A stretch of DNA of 64,000 bases from the NCBI RefSeq assembly GCF_000024785.1, contig NC_013441.1, positions 2,232,001 to 2,296,000 on the forward strand, in the 5' to 3' direction. Of the stretch, positions 59,718-64,000 are shown one piece after another. The notes below the pieces were generated by a model. That model did no database searches and was not told the origin of the DNA. It worked only from the letters and a program-made list of their open reading frames with translations. Both the position numbers and the translations under genes were made by a program. The DNA is from Gordonia bronchialis DSM 43247 (lineage in GTDB: Bacteria > Actinomycetota > Actinomycetes > Mycobacteriales > Mycobacteriaceae). Numbering within the stretch: position 1 is the first letter of the stretch; the number at the start of each line of letters is the position of its first letter.

Positions 59718-60617
59718 ATGGCCGATTCGTCCATCGAGAACGCCGGTCTGCTCATCGTGGACAAGCAAGCCGGTATCACGAGCCACGACGTCGTCTCACG
59801 ATGCCGCAAGATCTTCAACACCCGCCGGGTCGGTCACGCCGGCACCCTCGACCCGATGGCCACCGGCGTCCTCGTGATCGGAATCGAGAGGGCCACAAAA
59901 CTGTTGGGGCTGCTGTCGCTGACCACCAAGTCGTATGAAGCGACCATTCGGCTGGGTGCGGCGACCACCACCGACGACCTTGAGGGCGAGATCATCGCGA
60001 GCGCCGACGCGTCGGCGGTCACCGACGAACAGATCCATTCGGTGGTCGCCGGCCTGACCGGTGACATCGAGCAGGTACCCGCCAAGGTGAGTGCCATCAA
60101 GGTCGATGGTCGCCGCGCACACGCTCTGGTGCGCACGGGTGCTGAGTTCGATCTTGCCGCCCGGCCGGTCACCGTGCGGCGATTCGACGTCGTCGACACC
60201 CGCCGCGACGGGCACTTCGTCGACCTCGACGTGGTGGTGGACTGTTCGGCTGGGACCTACATCCGTTCGCTCGCACGCGATCTCGGAGCCGAGCTGGGTG
60301 TGGGTGGGCACCTCACGGCGTTGCGTCGCACAGCCGTCGGGCCGTTCACCCTCGAGCACGCCCTGACCCTCGACGAGGTCCGGGAACGCCCGCACGTGAG
60401 CCTCGACATCGACGAGGCGGTGAAGATCTCCTTCCCGCACCGCGACATCGACGACGACGAGGCCGAGTCGATCAGTCAGGGACGCTGGCTCGACCCGATC
60501 GGGATGAAGGGGATCTACATGGTCGTCGACCCCGCTCAGCGGGCCATTGCGCTGGTACAGGAGAAGGGCCGCCGGGCGAGTTCGGTGATGGTGGTACGCC
60601 CGGCGACCCTGCGGTGA
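59718..60617 (+). CDS. truB: tRNA pseudouridine(55) synthase
   Basis: This 299-residue enzyme makes pseudouridine 55 in the T-loop of tRNAs. GLLIVDKQAGITSHDVVSRCRK opens the fold. The catalytic Asp is in VGHAGTLDPMATG. YIRSLARDLGAELGVGGHL and an actinobacterial C-terminal extension ending VMVVRPATLR follow. The ATG at 59718 is one base after the pptT stop, so the two are coupled. Confidence 0.96.
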   Translation: MADSSIENAGLLIVDKQAGITSHDVVSRCRKIFNTRRVGHAGTLDPMATGVLVIGIERATKLLGLLSLTTKSYEATIRLGAATTTDDLEGEIIASADASAVTDEQIHSVVAGLTGDIEQVPAKVSAIKVDGRRAHALVRTGAEFDLAARPVTVRRFDVVDTRRDGHFVDLDVVVDCSAGTYIRSLARDLGAELGVGGHLTALRRTAVGPFTLEHALTLDEVRERPHVSLDIDEAVKISFPHRDIDDDEAESISQGRWLDPIGMKGIYMVVDPAQRAIALVQEKGRRASSVMVVRPATLR

Positions 60618-60656
60618 TACCGCGCGGGGGATCCCGCGCGCGTCGTTTTCAGCTCG

Positions 60657-60947
60657 TCAGGCGACCTTGTTGAACGGATCGTGCTCGGCCATGAGCTTGT
60701 CCACGCGGGCCTCGTCGATACGCGCACGGACCGTGGTCTGTTCCTGACGATCTCGCACCACCTTCGCGAGCGTGAACGTACTCGACGTCAGGAACAACAA
60801 GGTGATGCCGAGGAATCCGCGCTGCCACGCGTCGATGGGCAGGTAGAGGATCCCGATGATCGCAGTGCCCAGGCTGACGCCGAAGGCGATCGCGGCCTGG
60901 ATGAAATAGGCGACGGTGGTGGGGGACTGGGGAATCTCAGCTGTCAT
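60657..60947 (-). CDS. YiaA/YiaB-like small membrane protein
   Basis: This protein of about 96 residues has two membrane segments (about residues 14-37 and 43-62) with VAYFIQAAIAFGVSLGTAIIGILYLP then AWQRGFLGITLLFLTSSTFTLAKVVRDRQE. This fits the YiaA/B two-helix family. The charged tail ends MAEHDPFNKVA. Function unknown. ATG 60947 was preferred to GTG 60956. It converges on truB. Confidence 0.72.
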   Translation of the reverse strand: MTAEIPQSPTTVAYFIQAAIAFGVSLGTAIIGILYLPIDAWQRGFLGITLLFLTSSTFTLAKVVRDRQEQTTVRARIDEARVDKLMAEHDPFNKVA

Positions 60948-61034
60948 GCCGATCACTCTCGCCCGTCACCGGAAACCGCACATGGGTGGATCCACGCACG
61001 GCCGCTGCGTAATGGCGCTTGCCGCACCGACGAC

Positions 61035-61757
61035 CTATCGCGGGTCGGCGAGGTAGATGGCGCGGGCCGCGATGTCGCCCAGATCGATCGACGGGTTCCC
61101 GTCGACCGAGATCGAGATGGTCCCGGCAAACGGGCGCTTCTCGGCGACCCTCACCTCGCAGTCCAGTGCCACGCCCACCTCGTCGAAGTATCGGAGCATT
61201 TCTGGGTCGTCGTCGGAAATCCTTGCCACCCTGCCGGATTCGCCGGAGTCCAAATCGGAGAGGAGTCGTAGGTCGGGGCTGGGAACCGAACCGTCGAGCG
61301 CCGGGATGGGGTCGCCGTGCGGATCCCGGTCGGGATGGCCGAGTTTCGCGTCGAGACGTGCCATCAGACGGTCGGATACCGCGTGTTCGAGGATTTCGGC
61401 CTCGTCGTGCACCTCGTCCCACCCGTAGCCGAGTTCACGCACCAGGAAGGTCTCGAGCAGCCGGTGGCGTCGAACCATCAGGATGGCGGCGGTGCGACCT
61501 TCTTCGGTGAGCGAGACCGCGCCGTACTTTTCATGCGACACCAGGCCCTGATCGGCGAGTTTGCGGATCGCCTCCGACGCGGTCGACGGTGAGACGGCGA
61601 GCTTTTCGGCCAGCATCTTGGTGGTCACCTTGACGTCGGCCCATTCCTGCGTCGTCCAGATCACTTTCAGGTAGTCCTGGGTGACCGAGGTGAGCTCGGT
61701 CACGGGTCGCACGGTGCCGGCCGAGGCCGTGATCGACGACGTGCGGGATTGCGGCAT
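61035..61757 (-). CDS. DtxR-family metal-dependent repressor (SirR/MntR-like)
   Basis: This 240-residue regulator matches Rv2788 (SirR). The N-terminal winged helix carries VTQDYLKVIWTTQEWADVKVTTKMLAEKLAVSPSTASEAIRKLADQGLV. The metal-binding dimer domain has RHRLLETFLVRELGYGWDEVHDEAEILEHAVSD, with the HDEAE...H ligands. A C-terminal SH3-like FeoA domain follows. It probably represses Mn or Fe uptake genes. On the minus strand TAGAGT ends 6 bases before the ATG, a leaderless pattern. It diverges from ribF. Confidence 0.92.
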   Translation of the reverse strand: MPQSRTSSITASAGTVRPVTELTSVTQDYLKVIWTTQEWADVKVTTKMLAEKLAVSPSTASEAIRKLADQGLVSHEKYGAVSLTEEGRTAAILMVRRHRLLETFLVRELGYGWDEVHDEAEILEHAVSDRLMARLDAKLGHPDRDPHGDPIPALDGSVPSPDLRLLSDLDSGESGRVARISDDDPEMLRYFDEVGVALDCEVRVAEKRPFAGTISISVDGNPSIDLGDIAARAIYLADPR

Positions 61758-61934
61758 GTGTTGACTCTATCGTCCCGGCCGGGGCCTGGCCCGCTGCTGT
61801 CCCTCCGGTGGCGCGCGGTGGGGAGCGAACCATGGGTGCGCGACCGACGAGTCGGTGACGTCGCGGAGAACTGTTCGCCAACCGCGCCGGGCCGACGGTG
61901 GTTTGCGGCGCGTCGTGGTCGTAGGCTGGTGCGC

Positions 61935-62900
61935 GTGTTGCGATGGCGAGGTCTCGACGACATCCCGGCGGACTGGGGACGATGCGTGGTCACCATCGGC
62001 GTCTTCGATGGTGTCCATCGCGGTCACGCCCAGTTGATCAGTGCGGCCACGTCGGCTGCCCGGGAACGTGGCGTGCCGTCGGTGCTGATGACCTTCGATC
62101 CGCATCCGGCAGAAGTGGTCCGGCCGGGGTCGCATCCGCCGCAATTGACCACGCTGACCCGGCGCGCCGAACTCGCCGAGGAACTCGGCATCGACGTGTT
62201 CTGCGTGATGCCGTTCACGCCCGCGCTGGCCGCTCGATCGCCCAAGGACTTTGCCCACGACGTCCTCGTGGAGAGCCTGCACGCTGCCGACGTGGTGGTC
62301 GGCTCCAACTTCACCTTCGGCAAGAAGGCGGCCGGTGACGTCGCGAAACTGCGTGAGCTCGGCGGCAAATTCGGCTTCGAGGTGCAGGACGTGTCGCTGT
62401 TTGGAGAGCACGCGGTCACCTTCAGCTCCACCTACATTCGCTCGTGCGTGGCCGCCGGCGACGTCGAACTCGCTGCCGAGGCTCTCGGGCGGCCGCACCG
62501 CGTCGAGGGTGTGGTGGTTCGTGGCGACGGTCGTGGTCGCGAATTGGGTTATCCGACAGCCAATGTCGCACCGCCCATGCATGCGGCGATACCGGCCGAC
62601 GGTGTGTATGCCGCCTGGTTCACCGTCCTGGGCGCCGGGCCCGTCGTGGGGCAGGTGGAGCCGGGGGAGCGTTATCAGGCGGCCGTCTCGGTGGGCACCA
62701 ACCCGACCTTTTCCGGCCGCACCCGCACCGTCGAGGCGTTCGTCCTCGACACGAGCGCCGACCTCTATGGCCAGCACGTCGCCGTCGACTTCGTCGGGCG
62801 CATCCGCGCCATGGAGAACTTCAGCAGCGTCGACGCACTCCTCGACGCCATGGCCGCCGACGTGGAGAAGGCGCGGGCCATTCTGTCGGCCGAACAGTGA
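61935..62900 (+). CDS. ribF: Bifunctional riboflavin kinase/FAD synthetase
   Basis: This 321-residue enzyme makes FMN and FAD. The N-terminal FAD synthetase domain carries VVTIGVFDGVHRGHAQL and VVGSNFTFGKKAAGD, then SSTYIRSCVAAGDVELAAEALGRP. The C-terminal riboflavin kinase domain has GRGRELGYPTANV and AAVSVGTNPTFSG. TAGGCT at 61922-61927 ends 7 bases before the GTG at 61935, supporting this start over the GTG at 61929. The downstream membrane protein gene overlaps by GTGA. Confidence 0.95.
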   Translation: MLRWRGLDDIPADWGRCVVTIGVFDGVHRGHAQLISAATSAARERGVPSVLMTFDPHPAEVVRPGSHPPQLTTLTRRAELAEELGIDVFCVMPFTPALAARSPKDFAHDVLVESLHAADVVVGSNFTFGKKAAGDVAKLRELGGKFGFEVQDVSLFGEHAVTFSSTYIRSCVAAGDVELAAEALGRPHRVEGVVVRGDGRGRELGYPTANVAPPMHAAIPADGVYAAWFTVLGAGPVVGQVEPGERYQAAVSVGTNPTFSGRTRTVEAFVLDTSADLYGQHVAVDFVGRIRAMENFSSVDALLDAMAADVEKARAILSAEQ

Positions 62901-63532
62901 GGGCGCCGAGGTCGGCTCCGGCGCAGATCGCGACGGGCGTCGTGACCGTCGTACTCGGAATCGCAGCGGTGATCGCGAGCACCCTGGAATGGGTCGATCT
63001 GTCCGAGATCGGTCTGGCACCGCTGAATCCCTCGGGTATCGGGGTCGACTACTCGACGTTCGGTCTGACATTCGGGCTGGGGTGGTTCACCATCGGGCTC
63101 GGTTGTCTCCTGGCCTGCGCGGGGGTTCTGATGGCCGTCGGCCTGCGGTGGGCCGGCCATCTGGTTATCGGATGTGGGGTGGCGATCCTGTGCATCGCCA
63201 TCGCTGTGTGTCTTCGTCCGCTGCGATTGACGTGGCGTGTCGCGCAGCTCGGAGCCGAGTCCGCGACGGACGGCTCCTACGGTGCACCCTCGACGGCGAT
63301 CTATGCGCTTCTGGTGACCGGGGGATTGGCGCTGGTTGCCGGTGCCGTGTCGGTGTCGCTGCCCCGACGCACATCGAAGCGGCCGTTCGTGGCGCCGGCA
63401 GCGGCGATCGTGGCGGGGCTGGTGGTCGGGGTGATCGCTGTTGCCGTGGTGGGGTGGTGGAACGGACGTCCGTTGTCCTACACCCCGCTGGGCGGGCTGA
63501 GCGATTTGGCCGCCCTTCCGGGCCGCTGGTAG
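62897..63532 (+). CDS. Four-helix membrane protein, unknown function
   Basis: This 211-residue protein has four hydrophobic segments: about residues 10-28, 54-76, 82-102 and 140-160, with a fifth possible near 175-195. There is no recognised family. Its GTG start overlaps the ribF stop, so it is coupled to FAD synthesis. It has many Gly and Val residues and is Cys-poor. Role unknown. Confidence 0.7.
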   Translation: MRAPRSAPAQIATGVVTVVLGIAAVIASTLEWVDLSEIGLAPLNPSGIGVDYSTFGLTFGLGWFTIGLGCLLACAGVLMAVGLRWAGHLVIGCGVAILCIAIAVCLRPLRLTWRVAQLGAESATDGSYGAPSTAIYALLVTGGLALVAGAVSVSLPRRTSKRPFVAPAAAIVAGLVVGVIAVAVVGWWNGRPLSYTPLGGLSDLAALPGRW

Positions 63533-63612
63533 CCTGGTCAATCGGCGTTGCTGCAGTCCGCGGCGGCACGCCCGAGTTGCGAACGCGGCACTGAGAAGTT
63601 CAGGAGAACACC

Positions 63613-63882
63613 ATGGCATTGACTGCTGCCGAGAAGAAGGAAATCCTCACCGAGTACGGCCTCCACGAGACCGACACCGGTTCCCCCGAGGCCCAGGTCG
63701 CGCTGCTGACCAAGCGCATCACCGACCTGACCGAGCACCTCAAGCAGCACAAGCACGATCACCACAGCCGGCGCGGTCTGCTGCTGCTCGTCGGCCGTCG
63801 TCGTCGCCTGCTGAAGTACGTCGCGAAGGTCGACATCAACCGCTACCGCTCGCTCATCGAGCGCCTCGGGCTGCGTCGCTGA
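63613..63882 (+). CDS. rpsO: 30S ribosomal protein S15
   Basis: This 89-residue primary binding protein of 16S rRNA has the standard [30 protein letters not shown] and [21 protein letters not shown]. The ATG at 63613 has CAGGAGA upstream. As in most bacteria it probably precedes pnp, which would begin just beyond the window. Confidence 0.98.
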   Translation: MALTAAEKKEILTEYGLHETDTGSPEAQVALLTKRITDLTEHLKQHKHDHHSRRGLLLLVGRRRRLLKYVAKVDINRYRSLIERLGLRR

Positions 63883-63907
63883 CGTCGTCTCCGACATCGC
63901 GTTCTAC

Positions 63908-63960
63908 CCACCGGCCACGTCGCCCCGGATCACCCGGGCAACGTGGCCGGTGGTGTTTGT
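63908..63960 (+). terminator. Terminator after rpsO
   Basis: A perfect 13-bp stem pairs 63908-63920 with 63941-63953, with a further inner stem in the loop, followed by TGTTTGT. It lies 26 bases after the rpsO stop. Confidence 0.7.
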
Positions 63961-63983
63961 CCAGAAGCACGGGTGCGCGATGA

Positions 63984-63989
63984 TAAACT
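63984..63989 (+). promoter_or_regulatory. Candidate -10 box for the gene beyond the window
   Basis: TAAACT near the window end could start the next transcript (probably pnp by synteny, inference). No clear -35 was seen. Confidence 0.25.
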
Positions 63990-64000
63990 GACAGACGGAT

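Noticed and set aside
1..64000. tRNA, rRNA genes and complete transposase genes
   Set aside because: I saw no cloverleaf with a T-loop GTTCGA-type motif, no rRNA sequence and no transposase motif. A short tRNA could be missed without a covariance search.

Overview
The window is high-GC actinobacterial DNA from a mycolic-acid-containing member of the Mycobacteriales. Gene content and order suggest Gordonia or a close relative, but that genus call is inference. The evidence is an antigen-85-type mycolyltransferase, a Pap-type acyltransferase, mycothione reductase, GpgS, the Sfp-type transferase PptT, a QacA/EfpA-type exporter, and a backbone that follows the Mycobacterium tuberculosis order from xerC/rpsB/tsf through pyrH, frr, cdsA, rlmN, dxr, rip1, ispG, map, mtr, the cob genes, efpA, proS, rimP, nusA, infB, rbfA, pptT, truB and ribF to rpsO.

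Layout. 1-2.8 kb: end of xerC, an M23 peptidase and the rpsB-tsf operon with a structured leader and a strong terminator. 2.9-8.4 kb: accessory block on cell-envelope lipids. It holds a Pap-type acyltransferase and a DHA2 exporter (coupled, both frameshifted), a frameshifted mycolyltransferase and gpgS. 8.6-18.3 kb: pyrH-frr-cdsA, rlmN, a PuuE-like deacetylase, dxr-rip1-ispG and an acetyltransferase. 18.4-26.2 kb: a class B penicillin-binding lipoprotein, the hmuTUV haem importer, map and two paralogous secreted proteins. 26.3-37.6 kb: cobQ, hydrolases, mtr, mqo, a ChlI-ChlD-like chelatase, cobO and cobB. 37.6-42.6 kb: accessory block with a DosS-like GAF histidine kinase, an unknown protein plus nucleotidyltransferase pair, a small TA-flanked inverted-repeat element (candidate MITE), a DosR-like regulator, and a DesA-type desaturase coupled to a small Cys-rich protein. 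42.6-49.8 kb: cysG, efpA, tmrB-like, yaaA, proS and two ferritin-like proteins. 49.9-57.8 kb: rimP-nusA-ylxR-infB-terminator-rbfA-nrnA-MATE. 57.9-64 kb: a phosphoesterase-pptT-truB run, a YiaA/B-like protein, a DtxR-family regulator, ribF, a membrane protein and rpsO.

How it works together. Most of the window is housekeeping: translation, isoprenoid and phospholipid precursors, intramembrane proteolysis and cobalamin/sirohaem synthesis. The most system-like accessory piece is the 37.6-42.6 kb block. Its kinase keeps the residues matching the haem-ligand His and distal Tyr of DosS, its regulator closely resembles DosR, and a 15/20 match to the DosR box lies between the regulator and a desaturase. 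I infer a redox- or oxygen-responsive desaturase module, into which a candidate nucleotidyltransferase pair and a miniature element have been placed. Many genes start 5-9 bases after a TANNNT hexamer, as expected for leaderless transcripts. Six single-base frameshifts were found. Five lie between 3.1 and 7.2 kb and one near 58.0 kb, all at short homopolymers, so each could be real decay or a sequencing error.
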